DNA from: Bidens hawaiensis
Lineage: Eukaryota > Streptophyta > Magnoliopsida > Asterales > Asteraceae
Assembly: GCA_021521415.1 (NCBI GenBank)
Contig: JAIQDT010001140.1
Span: 496,001 to 560,000, forward strand
DNA: 64,000 nt
Reading direction: 5' to 3'
A model generated the notes under the pieces. The model saw only the letters and a program-made list of their open reading frames with translations. It was not told the DNA's origin and ran no database searches. The translations under genes and the position numbers were made by a program. This document shows, one piece after another, positions 1 through 9,999 of this stretch (position 1 is its first letter; each line of letters starts with the position of its first letter).

Positions 1-1056
1 CTAGCCCCTTTGGCAATACGACTAAAATTTCGAACGGTCCACGGGGTGCCTTCAGGTCATAGTTATTGATCCGATTCTTTTTATGGTCATAAAAAATTGT
101 ATGGCAGTCTCCTAGTCCGAATTTATGATCCGATTCAGTGGTTCGACCCATCCTCAGTTTTTCCTCTGACTCGTGTACTACCCGTTTGGCAATACGATTA
201 AAATTTCGAACGGTCTACGGGGTGGCGTGAGGTCATAATTATTGATCCGATTATTTCTTATGGTCATAAAATAGTGTATGGCAGTCTCCTAGACTGAATT
301 TATGATCCGATTCAGTGGTTCGACCCATCCACAGTTTTTCCTCCGGCTCGTGTACTACCCCCTTTGGCAATACGACCATAATTTCGAACGGGCCACGAGG
401 TGGCGTGATGGCATAATTATTGATCCGATTCTTTCTTATGGTCATAAAATATTGTATGGCATTCTCCTAGACCGAATTTAAGATTCGATTCAGTGGTTCG
501 ACCCATCCTCAGTTTTTCCTCCGGCTCGTGTACTAGCCCCTTTGCCAATACGACCAAAATTTTGAACGGGCCACGAGGTGGCGTGAGGGCATAATTATTG
601 ATCCGATTCTTTCTTATGGTCATAAAATATTGTATGCAGTCTCCTAGACCGAATTTATGATCCAATTCAGTGGTTCGACCCCTCCTCAGTTTTTCCTCCA
701 GCTCATGTACTACCCACTTTGGCAATACGACAAAAATTACGAACGGGCCACGTGGTGGCGTGAAGTCATAATTATTGATCCGATTCTTTCTTATGGTTAT
801 AAAATATTGTATGGCAGTCTCATAGACCGAATTTATCATCCGATTCAGTGGTTCAAACAATCATCAGTTTTTCCTCCAGCTCGTGTACTACCCCATTTGG
901 CAATACGACCAAAATTTCGAATGGGTCACGGGGTAGCGTGAGGACATAATTATTGATCCGATTCTTTCTTAGGGTCATAAAATATTGTATGGCAGTCTCC
1001 TAGACTGAATTTATGATCCGATTCAGTGCTTCGACCCATCCTTAATTTTTCCTACG
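1..1056. repeat. 177-bp satellite, diverged monomers (left segment)
   Basis: Tandem monomers of about 177 bp: the anchor CGATTCAGTGGTTCGACC recurs near 131, 308 and 486. Each monomer carries a CCTCAGTTTTTCC block, a GGCTCGTGTACTACC block, an AAAATTTCGAACGG block and an ATAATTATTGATCCGATTC block. Monomers here differ from one another at many positions and show no regular higher-order order. The order around 80-900 resembles that around 14760-15500, so the two stretches are related. No gene is seen; open frames here are by-products of the repeat. I do not recognise the satellite family. Confidence 0.95.
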
Positions 1057-1228
1057 TGTTGGTACATGATGTCAGTAGTTCAGTATCTAGTGTCTGTAAT
1101 CGTGTTAGTTTGATTTGTATTGGTGTTTTAGTTAACTTGTCTCACAAGTTCGCCTAATATAAGCGAACTTGTGGACAAGCGAATTTATCAACAACTTCGC
1201 TTAGTCTGTTAGGCGAAGTTGTCGATAA

Positions 1229-1236
1229 CTATATAT
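1229..1236 (+). promoter_or_regulatory. LTR TATA box of Copia-1
   Basis: CTATATAT lies directly after the octamer cluster at 1140-1225. Copia-2 has TATATAA at the equivalent place (29909-29915, minus strand). This is the likely core promoter for the genomic RNA. The start site is not determined. Confidence 0.6.
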
Positions 1237-1383
1237 GTTTGGCTACGACTTGTTTTGAAACATTGGTTCAGTACGTGTAATTGTGATTTGGCTATCACGT
1301 GTTAAAGGAGTTGCAATACAACGTGTCTATTGAGTATTGTAACGTGTCTTTGTACTTGGGTTTAACGTATATCGTGTATAACA

Positions 1384-1427
1384 CTCGTATCGTCTTACGT
1401 AGGGATTCCGCACCTACGTAATACGAG
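1384..1427 (+). other. Predicted U5 RNA stem-loop
   Basis: Arms TACGTAGG (1396-1403) and CCTACGTA (1413-1420) enclose a 9-nt loop. Outside them CTCGTAT (1384-1390) pairs with ATACGAG (1421-1427), leaving a 5-nt bulge on the 5' side. In Copia-2 the same structure is present, with one pair changed to a G-U wobble. It lies within 80 nt of the primer-binding site, so a role in packaging or reverse-transcription initiation is possible (inference). Confidence 0.5.
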
Positions 1428-1461
1428 ATATTTCCGTGTAGATCCGGCTGGGAACCTACAA

Positions 1462-1474
1462 TTGGTATCAGAGC
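1462..1474 (+). other. Primer-binding site (initiator tRNA-Met type)
   Basis: TTGGTATCAGAGC starts one base after the 5' LTR. TGGTATCAGAGC is the usual plant LTR-retrotransposon primer site, complementary to the 3' end of initiator tRNA-Met. Confidence 0.9.
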
Positions 1475-1950
1475 ATTTGCTCGTGATTGTGTGGTTCGGG
1501 ATTATCACACGAGTGTAGAAATCGTTCCGTTCGACTATTCGCGGAACGAGTTTACGTTGAAATACCGAGTTTTTGTGTCCTACTCATCTCCCACTATCAA
1601 ATATAACCCATTACACCTTCGCATACCTCGCAATACGTCAAATAAAAACCTGCAAAAACCGTTTGTTCATCAGGCGAAGTTGCTGCTACTGTTTGTAGGG
1701 TTTAGGCGAAGATATAAGTTTAAGCGAAGTTATCTTTAACTTCGCCTATCTCACAAGTTCGCTTCAATTAAGTGAAGTTGTCATTAAGCGAAGTTAACAT
1801 CAGGCGAAGTTAAGAAGTAAGCGAAGTTGAGTATAAGCGAAGTTAAACTTAAGCGAAGTTAATCATAACTTCGCCTACTGGGTACTGTTCAGAATAATAA
1901 AATATTATTTTTGAGTTTCTTTGTGTTTTCGAGTCGTATTTCTTTCAAAG
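1475..1950 (+). promoter_or_regulatory. Copia-1 leader with GCGAAGTT octamer cluster
   Basis: An untranslated leader between the primer site and gag. At about 1672-1885 it carries roughly ten GCGAAGTT-type octamers in both orientations, several as facing pairs that could form hairpins. The Copia-2 leader (29168-29665) has a similar cluster, but the short open frame at 1491-1739 is not conserved there, so I do not call it a gene. Confidence 0.7.
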
Positions 1951-4586
1951 ATGACTTCTATAAACATTACGGAACTGGTGAAGATGGAGGTGGAAGCAGG
2001 TTCAGCTACTAAGGCTCCGAAAATGCTTAAGTGTACCGATTTCGTGGCTTGGAAAGATCGGTTTGAGCAGTATGTTAAATATCAAGATGCTAAGATGTGG
2101 GTGTGCATTCAAGATGGATACATTCCACCAACGACCTTGTTTGAGGGTCGTGATCAGATTAAGAAGTACAATAAGATGGAAGAGGAAGAAAAGAAGATGT
2201 ATGGGCAGAGAGTAAAGCACATGCAGCAATCACCATGGCTCTTCCACAAGAGATTCTACACACCTTCAAGAAATACAAAACTGCTAGAGAGCTATGGGAA
2301 GCTCTAGAAAACCGATATGAAGGTAATGTGGGGATACGTGCATCCAAGATTAAGCTACTAAAAACCCAATTCTCGGTGTTCAAATATTTGAAAAATGAAT
2401 CACTTGATGATATCATCACAAGATATTATCACCTGATGACCGAACTCAGCAATTACTCCATTGTATACAAAGAAGAAGAGATAGTAGAGAAACTTCTTGA
2501 TGCTCTTCCACCGAAATGGGAAATGTACACAGTTTTGATGAGAGAAGATAAAGAGTTTGCCGATTTTGATTTGGAAACAACAGTCAATAAATTATGAACT
2601 TTTGAACTTAACATGGTTCGGAAAGAGACACCAACTGATCAGGTTCAGGATCCGGGTATGTACGGTGCAAAAGTTAGTTCAAGTTCAAGCTCAAGATCAT
2701 AAGCATCTGCTTACTACTCAAAGGGAGACTCAAGCTCAAACTCAACTCATGATGGTCATGTGACTCTCAACATGGATGGTGATGTATGTTTTGTAGCTGG
2801 AGGAAGTAATTCTTCAAAACCTCAAAACACAACTGGTAACTTTTCATCAAATGGTCAAACCAACAAATACTCACAGATGCCCATGAGTGTTAAATCAGCT
2901 GAACAGCAGTTTGCCCTCTATGCATCTTTCATTGCATCTTATGAAAATTACATCAAAGGTAAAATAGTCGATCCCGCAACTTTGGATGAAGACTATGATC
3001 AGATTGATGCTGATGATCTGGAAGAGATGGATCTGCAGTGGCAGATGGCGATGATAGTAAGAAGAGTTAAAAGGTTCATGAAGAAAACGGGTAGAAAGTT
3101 CGTTGGTGAAAGACCAGGGTTTGACAAGTCAAAGGTTAGATGCTATAACTGTCAACAAAATGGTCACTTTGCCAAGGAATGTACAAATGAGAGAGTCGAA
3201 CGTAGCCAGACCAGGCCTGCACAACAGAATGGGGGAGATAGTGAGAATAAGGCTATGATATCTAGACACAATAGTGGGTATAACTAGAATCTACAGGTTG
3301 AGGAAGTCTTCGAACAGGCAAACTTAGTTAACATCGAAACTGGAGGAAGCGAGAGGGAGAAGGGGGAAAATCAAGCTTACATGGCAGAAGTGAACGATCA
3401 GCTTTCTGAGGTAAGTTCTGAACTCCCTTGTATACAATGCGAAAATCTGTCTGAACAATTGAAAACAATAACTGATCAGTTTGTTAGTTTGGACGCTCAA
3501 TTTAAAACGTTAAAAGAAGATCATCATTACACTAAAACTAGAGAAAACAGTTACTCGGTAAAAATAAAAGCTAGTGAAAAAGATATCAGAAGTCTTAAAG
3601 CAAGTTTAGCTGAAAAAATACAAGTAATTGATCTTAGTTATGAAGTGTTAGAAGAAAAAACCAAACTAATTGCTGACAGGGATAAACAGATAGCTGATTA
3701 CCAGGTAAAAGTGGTGGAATTAAACAGAAAAATTGAACAATTTAGAAACTCCTCAGCAATGCTTGATCACATCGTAAGTGTTCAACGTTCCCCAGTTAAA
3801 AAAGGGGGAATTGGATATTCTGAAGTTCCACCACCATATAATCATAACTATACGTATAATCCTAGTAATCAGAAATCTGTTGATGATGAGAGTAGTCAGA
3901 CAGTTCCTGTCAAAGTTTTGATTAAAGAACATGAAGTTAGTCAAAGCGAAACAAGTAAGCCTGTTTCGAATGTTAAGATTTCTGTTCCTAGTTCTGTCTC
4001 ATCAAATTCGGACAAGACATCCGAATCTAGTGAGATAAAAGAAAAGGTAGTGTTACTAAAACGTGGGGAGGAATATAAGCCAACTGAAAAGAATTCTCCC
4101 CTAAACCCGTTTGTCCCACCATATGTTAGACAAACGGGTAGTAATGCAACCTCAACATCTGAAACAACTGTTGAGACGAAAGTTGAACACAGGAGTTGTT
4201 TCAGATGCAATCAAATCGGACACCTAATTGCTAATTGCCCTCTAAATCAGAGATTCAGAGGTACGAGGCCTCCGAAAACTGAGAATAAAACTAATAGTAA
4301 TTACTATAATGGTAAGAATGCTAACTCTCCAAAATTCAGACATTGGACTAATTCAAGATTTCAAAGAAATCGATCTCAGTTTTTCCCAGTAAACAACCGA
4401 ACCAACAATTATAATTCAGTTAATTCACTAAGGTTTGGATGGCCTCATAGTCAATTCTCAAGAAGGTATCCTTATAGAACTTACAGAAATTATTTTCAAA
4501 CTGACTTTGAACAGCCAAAGTACGGGATGCCGTTTAACAGATTTAATCGACCCAAGACCTATTGGTCTTGGGTCCCCAGATTTTAA
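1951..4586 (+). pseudogene. gag: Copia-1 gag, decayed
   Basis: Encodes the particle structural protein. The start at ATG 1951 matches the Copia-2 start. The N-terminal third is a copia Gag capsid region (UBN2/DUF4219-like: WKDRFEQYVKYQDAKMW, ARELWEALENR, LLDALPPKWEMY). A CCHC zinc knuckle [14 protein letters not shown] lies at 3141-3182. About 120 residues of heptad-rich coiled coil follow (roughly 3440-3760). A second knuckle, CFRCNQIGHLIANC, is at 4197-4238, then a basic Arg/Asn/Tyr-rich tail. At about 880 residues with two separated knuckles it is long for a copia Gag. Breaks relative to Copia-2: a frameshift near 2200, TGA at 2595-2597, TAA at 2700-2702 and TAG at 3285-3287. The terminal TAA (4584-4586) is shared with Copia-2 and appears genuine. 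Confidence 0.9.
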
Positions 4587-7500
4587 TTCTTTGCTTTAAT
4601 CGTGCAGGAACAGTTGAACAGGACTGTAAACAATCGGTGGGTTGTGGATAGTGGCTGTTCCCGGCACATGACTGGTAACAAGAATTTGTTACATGAATGG
4701 AAACCTGTTCAAGGAGGAAGAGTTAGTTTCGCTGGAGAGAGCGGAGGTAGAATCACCGGTATTGGAACCGTAACAAATGAAAAAATGAAATTGTAGAAGA
4801 ATTGAAGCATAATTTGTTGAGTGTATCTCTGATTTGTGACAAAGAGTACACAGTGCACTTTACTAAAGATGAAGCAATTGTTCTATATCCTGGTTTCAAG
4901 ATACCAGAGGCATGGGTGGTGATGAAAGCTCCAAGAGAAAAGAACACATACGTCATGGATATGAGGTCAACTGAGATGGCAACAGAAGAATCATGTCTTC
5001 TGTCAAAGGCAACTGAATCGGAGTCCGAGTTATGGCATCGAAGAATGGGGCATATACATCTTAGAAAAATGAACTACATTGTCAAGAATGGGCTGGTTCT
5101 TGGTGTTCCTTTGAAGAATTTTAACTTTGAAGATCAATGCTTGTCGTGCAAGAAGGGAAAGCAACACAAGAAACCTCATCACTCCAAGAAGGCTAACTCA
5201 ATCGTCAGTACACTAGACCTGCTTCACATGGATCTCTTTGGTCCCGTGAATGTAAAGAGTCTAGGTGGAACGTCATATTGCTTGGTAGTAACTGATGATT
5301 ACTCTCGATACTCTTGGGTGTATTTTCCGAAGACAAAGATGAGACGGTTCAGTTGGTAATTAACTTGATTACTAAGGTTGAGAATATTATGGGGAGAAAG
5401 GTTAAGTACATCAGGAGTGATAATGGGACAGAGTTCAAAAATTACCAAATGGAGCTGTTCTGCTTACAGAAAGGGATAGAACACCAGTACAGCGCCCCGT
5501 ATACTCCACAACAAAATGGGGTGGCTGAGAGGAAGAACAGGACGCTAATTGAAGGAGCCAGAACCATGCTGGCTGATGCTAAACTTCCCGTGGTGTTCTG
5601 GGCTGAAGCAGTTGCCACAACCTGTTATATCCTTAATCGTGTTTTAACTGTTAAAAGGCTAAATAAAACTTGTTATGAACTTATACATGGTCGAAAGCCA
5701 AACTTGAATGGTCTCGAACCATTCGGGTCCCCATGTACGATATTAAAGACAAACTCTAAATTTGGTGAGAAAGCTGACGAATGTATTTTAGTCGGATATG
5801 TTGTTGGGACACCCAACAGAAGAGTCTTTAATTTATCGAACAGCAAGGTTGAAGTGGTATGTAACACCGACATCATGAGTTACAAACCACCAATGCCCAG
5901 CACGGGACCCGCTGAAGTTTTTGACTATGATAAACTGTTCAAATCCTTTAATATACCTTACTTGGATTTTGCAGAAGTTGATGAGAAAATTGCTTCACAG
6001 ATTTTGTATGATGAGGAGGAAAATATTGTGCAACGTCCACGATACGACGAAAGTCAACCTTCCACGTCAAGTGCTGTTAATGCTCTTGCCGCCTCTACTG
6101 AAGAAGAATTTTACAACCCTTTTCACTCTCAACAACAATCACCCATTGATTAACTCTCTTCGAACCTGGAAGACAATCTACAAGTCAGTTCGGTTCCGAC
6201 TACTGGAGTTCACAAAAATCACCCTTTAGAGAACGTGATAGGTGATATATCTGACGGTGTACAAACAAAACGAAGCTTGAATGAGCACACCTGTGTTTAC
6301 GCAAGAATTAAAGAAACAGGTATCATTAACGAGTGCTTGTACACCTGCTTCATCAGCCAGATTGAACCAAAGAACTATCAAATGGCTCTAAAAGACAGCT
6401 CGTGGGTCGAAGCCATGCAAGAAGAGTTAGCCCAGTTCGAGAAGATGGAGGTATGGAAATTGGTTGCAAAACCGAAGAATGTGCATGCGATTGGCACTAA
6501 ATGGGTTTTCAAATGTAAGAGAGATGAGAAAGGAATAATCATCAGGAACAAGGCGAGGCTGGTCGTAAAAGGGTTTAATCAGCAAGAAGGGATCGACTAC
6601 AATGAAGTGTTTGCTCCTGTGGCAAGATTGGAAGCGATTCGTTTGGTTTTGGCATTTGCTGCACACAATGAGTTGAAGGTGTTCCAGTTAGATGTGAAAA
6701 GTGCATTTCTTAACGGTAAAGTCGATGAGGTTGTGTACGTTGAGCAGCCTCCAGGTTTTCCTGACCCAGACTTTCCTGATCACGTGTACAAGTTAAGTAA
6801 AGCGCTATGTGGACTACATCAGGCCCCTTGTGCCTGGTACGTAACATTGTCTGATTACTTACTTGAGAATGGGTTTGAAAGAGGAAAGATCTACAGCACG
6901 CTGTTTGTCAAGAAAAAGGGGGGAGACTTTCTCCTAGTTCAAGTCTACGTGGACGACATCATCTTTGCTGCTTCAAAAGTCGCCATGTGTCAGGAATTTG
7001 AGGAAGTCATGAAAAGGAGGTTTGAAATGAGTGCAATGGGTGAATTAACTTTCTTTTTAGGATTGCAGGTTGATCAGAAGAAGGAGGGGATGTTCATCCA
7101 TCAAACTAAATATGTCCAAGACGTTCTCAAACGCTTCAAGATGAAGGACAACACTCCATTTGATACTCCGGTTTGCGTCAACCACAAGCTGGGTGCTGAT
7201 TCAGACAGTGACGCAGATGTGGACCCCACCCAGTATCGAGCAATCATAGGTTCTTTAATGTATTTAACTGCATCTAGACCTGACATTATGTTTGCAGTTT
7301 GTCTCTGTGCTCGATTTCAGGCAAGCCCAAAGGAATCTCACATGAAGGGAGTGAAGAGAATACTGCGGTATCTCAAAGGCAAGCCTAAGCTGGGATTGTG
7401 GTACACGAAAGGGGGAGACTTGTATTTGGTCGCTTATACAGATTCTGACTATGGAGGTTGCAATCAGAACAGGAAGTCGACGACCGGTGGATGTCAGTTT

Positions 7501-7893
7501 CTGGGAGGAAGATTGGTGTCATGGCAGTGCAAGAAGCAGACCTCTGTAGCCATTTCTACCTGTGAAGCAGAGTACATGGCAACATCAAACTGCTGCTCCC
7601 AGGTTCTTTGGATAGAACAGCAATTGCGCGATTACGGTCTGAATTTCACTCAAACTCCTATTTGCATTGATAACACTGCAGCGATCTCAGTAACTAACAA
7701 TCCCGTAAAGCACAACAAAACTAAACACATTGACATTCGTCATCATTTTATACGGGATTGTGCTGAGAAGAAATTAATAGTGCTCGAAAAGGTTGATTCG
7801 TTAGATAATTTCGCTGATCTGTTTACTAAAGCGTTTGACAGAACTCGTTTTCAAAACCTTGTTGAGTTTAATGGGATGATCAATCCCGAGTAA
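4587..7893 (+). pseudogene. pol: Copia-1 pol (protease-integrase-RT-RNase H), decayed
   Basis: Follows gag in the same frame after the single TAA. Domains in order: aspartic protease with the DSG motif in WVVDSGCSRHMTG (Asp codon at 4647); integrase with an HHCC-type zinc region (ELWHRRMGHI ... CLSCKKGK), core motifs HMDLFGP and RSDNGTEF and the catalytic-Glu region NGVAERKNRTL; reverse transcriptase with [28 protein letters not shown] and catalytic YVDD at 6946-6957; RNase H with AYTDSDYGG and STCEAEYMA. Integrase before RT is the copia order. Breaks: a short deletion with frameshift at about 4790-4800, a single-base frameshift near 5335 and a TAA at 6151-6153. The RT-RNase H part (6235-7893) is open throughout. 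None of the breaks is shared with Copia-2. Confidence 0.93.
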
Positions 7894-9212
7894 CCGTATT
7901 TTTAGTTTTTACTTAAAAAAAAACGTCACTATCGTTTAGAATTATGTCGGTTGCTTCAGTTTGAAGGACATATCTTCGGATGTGTTTGGTCCTCACTTCT
8001 ACCAGTAGATTATGAGGATAGCCATTAACCAGATGACTGAAAGCGACTGGGGCGGTTTATGATGTGTTTTTATTCTGTCGCTGAAAAATAGTCGTTCATA
8101 CTTAGTTAAAAGGACGCATATTCGTATGTGGTCGGTCCAGCTGATCCATTGGATCTTTAGGATAGCCGTTTACCGGATGACTTAGACTTGATCGGGGAGA
8201 TAGAATTTTAAATTTTTTAAGGGAGATGATATAATTTTTCAAGTCTACAACTTCGTAAGAAGTTTCTATACAATGTTTCTAAGAAAATTGATCCAACCTT
8301 GGAAAGTGATACATAAACTATTTCTGTGTGCTTAACTGGTGAAGTTATTAGGCCCAAAAGACTCTAGAACAGTCATTGTATGGTATGGTAGCTTTTTATG
8401 GTGCGTAAAAGTTTATGTGATACTAACTAAATCTTCTCGATTTAAAGGGACAACTCATTAAGAGTTGTGTATGTCTCCATATATATCTTTCCGAATGATA
8501 GGCAGAAAAGTGATTACCCAGTCGTACACGAGCCCGTGAGTGTTCTGATTCGCGAGAAGATAGTGTGTCAAGAAACTGCAGTGATCCAGATTCGGGACTT
8601 GCAGTAGTCTACTGTTTGAGGCTATGTAATTCATTAAAAAAATAATTATTATTAAGCCTTTTGAAGTCTAATTATGTAATACTTATCAATCAAAAGGCAA
8701 GAACGAGAACAGGACGAAGACTTTAAAAGATCAAGATGTCTTTACAATTTAATCAGACACTACGGGTCGAGGTCAACTCGGGGTGACTTGGGGAAAGCCA
8801 AATACGCTTTGAGAATAGATAGGAGACATCACTTCTCTGATGTGTTGTCCGTCTAAATTTTGAGCTTAATTGAACCTAATCCGTATCACAGATGCGATGA
8901 GAACCATTCTAAGTTGTTTACCTGCTTACAACCTGCTCTTTATGTCATAATACAGCTGAACATGGATCTAAGTGACAGTCATTTAATTAGTATGATTCCT
9001 GTTCGGATCTTTTCTAAAACATACTGGTCCCTGTCAAGACTGAAATTTGATCCCATATACTTTATTTCTAAATTTACTTTACGTATCTCATTTTATGATT
9101 CAAAGCTTGGTTACTTGGTTCTTTGATTTTAACATTTAACTCTTTAAAGGAAGTTTTTAAAGGACAATTGAATAATGTTCAAATTTATAAGGACTGTTGT
9201 GTAAATTCTAAA
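7894..9212 (+). other. Conserved pol-ORF2 spacer, no convincing gene
   Basis: About 1.3 kb with clear base-level similarity to the Copia-2 spacer (21923-23249), including GAAAGCGACTGGGGCGG-, TCCATTGGATC- and GGGGTGACTTGGGGAAAGCC-type stretches. It contains a duplicated block of about 146 bp and a short partly conserved open frame around 8930-9070, whose upstream part is out of frame between the copies. Conservation between two independently decaying copies mainly reflects common ancestry. An untranslated-RNA role is possible but not shown. Confidence 0.6.
7928..8219 (+). repeat. Two diverged copies of a ~146-bp block in the spacer
   Basis: Copy 1 (about 7928-8073) and copy 2 (about 8074-8219) share, in the same order, an AAGGAC block (7964 and 8110), a TGGTCC/CGGTCC block, GAGGATAGCC/TAGGATAGCC and a GATGACT...GGGG block. 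Both copies are also present in Copia-2 (about 22930-23210), so the duplication predates the split of the two subfamilies. Confidence 0.55.
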
Positions 9213-9313
9213 ACTAAGCGAAGTTGAATAAGAGGCGAAGTTGATAACAGGCGAAGTTAAGGGGTAAGCGAAGTTAACCCTAACTTCGCCTGTGTAATTT
9301 AAATCCTATATAA
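9213..9313 (+). promoter_or_regulatory. Putative internal promoter for ORF2 (octamer cluster plus TATA box)
   Basis: Five GCGAAGTT-type octamers (four direct, one inverted) at about 9214-9290 are followed at once by TATATAA (9307-9313). Copia-2 has the same arrangement on the minus strand (octamers 21863-21922, TATATAA 21842-21848). The cluster-then-TATA layout repeats the one in the LTR. It would start a transcript about 100 nt before the conserved splice donor at 9435/9436. Confidence 0.6.
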
Positions 9314-9435
9314 GGGTCAACTTAGTCAAACCTTTCATATTCTCAAAATTCAGGCGAACTTATCATTATCCTCAGCGAACTTGTTTACTCGAATCAACAC
9401 TTGTTATTTTTCCTCAATTTCAATCCGTATTAAAG

Positions 9436-9997
9436 GTGTGTAGTGTCGGGATAATGCATAATTCGTGTCATTCACGTTAATTAGATGTCGTTTTGGACCG
9501 ATTAGTGACCCGTTCATGCAAACCTTAAACACCCGCTTTCCAAACTTATTTTAACGTGTTCGTAACTAATGTGATCGTCTATATCTCTTTAGTATCATGT
9601 CTTTATTGTCCACAATCACCAAATTCACATCGTTTGGCCGTCTAAACTTTTGCCGTTTCAGTTCAGGCGAAGTTATAGTTTAGGCGAAATTGTTCTCAAC
9701 TTCGCCTGTTACTTTATATTTTAATTAATCAGGGACGAAGTTGTTCAAGGGGCGAAGTTATGATTAGGCGAAGTTATCCTTAACTTCGCATTGGGCTTAA
9801 CTTCACCTGAAGCTTTACATTATTTAAAAGATTAATCTGTTGTCAGGCGAAGTTATTGTATAGGCGAAGTTGTGCTCAACTTAGCCCAATGTCTAACTTC
9901 GCCTGTACACTAAAGTTTATCTTAACTTCGCTCATGGTAATATGCGAAGTTATGATCGGCTTTAACGATTCTCTAACTTAGACCGTTTGTGGTGCAG
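9436..9997 (+). other. Predicted 5'-UTR intron of ORF2
   Basis: The donor is AAAG|GTGTGTAG (exon ends at 9435) and the acceptor is TTTGTGGTGCAG|AT (AG at 9996-9997), placing the ORF2 ATG two bases into the next exon. Copia-2 keeps both sites (AAAG|GTGTGTAAGG and TTTGTTGCAG|AT) around a 540-bp intron. The intron body is dense in GCGAAGTT octamers in both orientations (about 9660-9955). The shared sites flanking a poorly conserved interior argue for splicing. Confidence 0.6.
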
Positions 9998-9999
9998 AT

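Larger units (their letters stand above)
1057..1460 (+). repeat. Copia-1 5' LTR
   Basis: 404 bp, TG...CA ends, matching 13001-13404 at about 96.5%. It holds GCGAAGTT/GCGAACTT-type octamers at about 1140-1225, a TATA box at 1229-1236 and a stem-loop near its 3' end at 1384-1427. One octamer, intact in the 3' LTR, is mutated here (GCGAATTT). Confidence 0.96.

Noticed and set aside
1491..1739. Possible small gene in the Copia-1 leader
   Set aside because: The reading frame is not conserved in the Copia-2 leader and it overlaps the octamer cluster.
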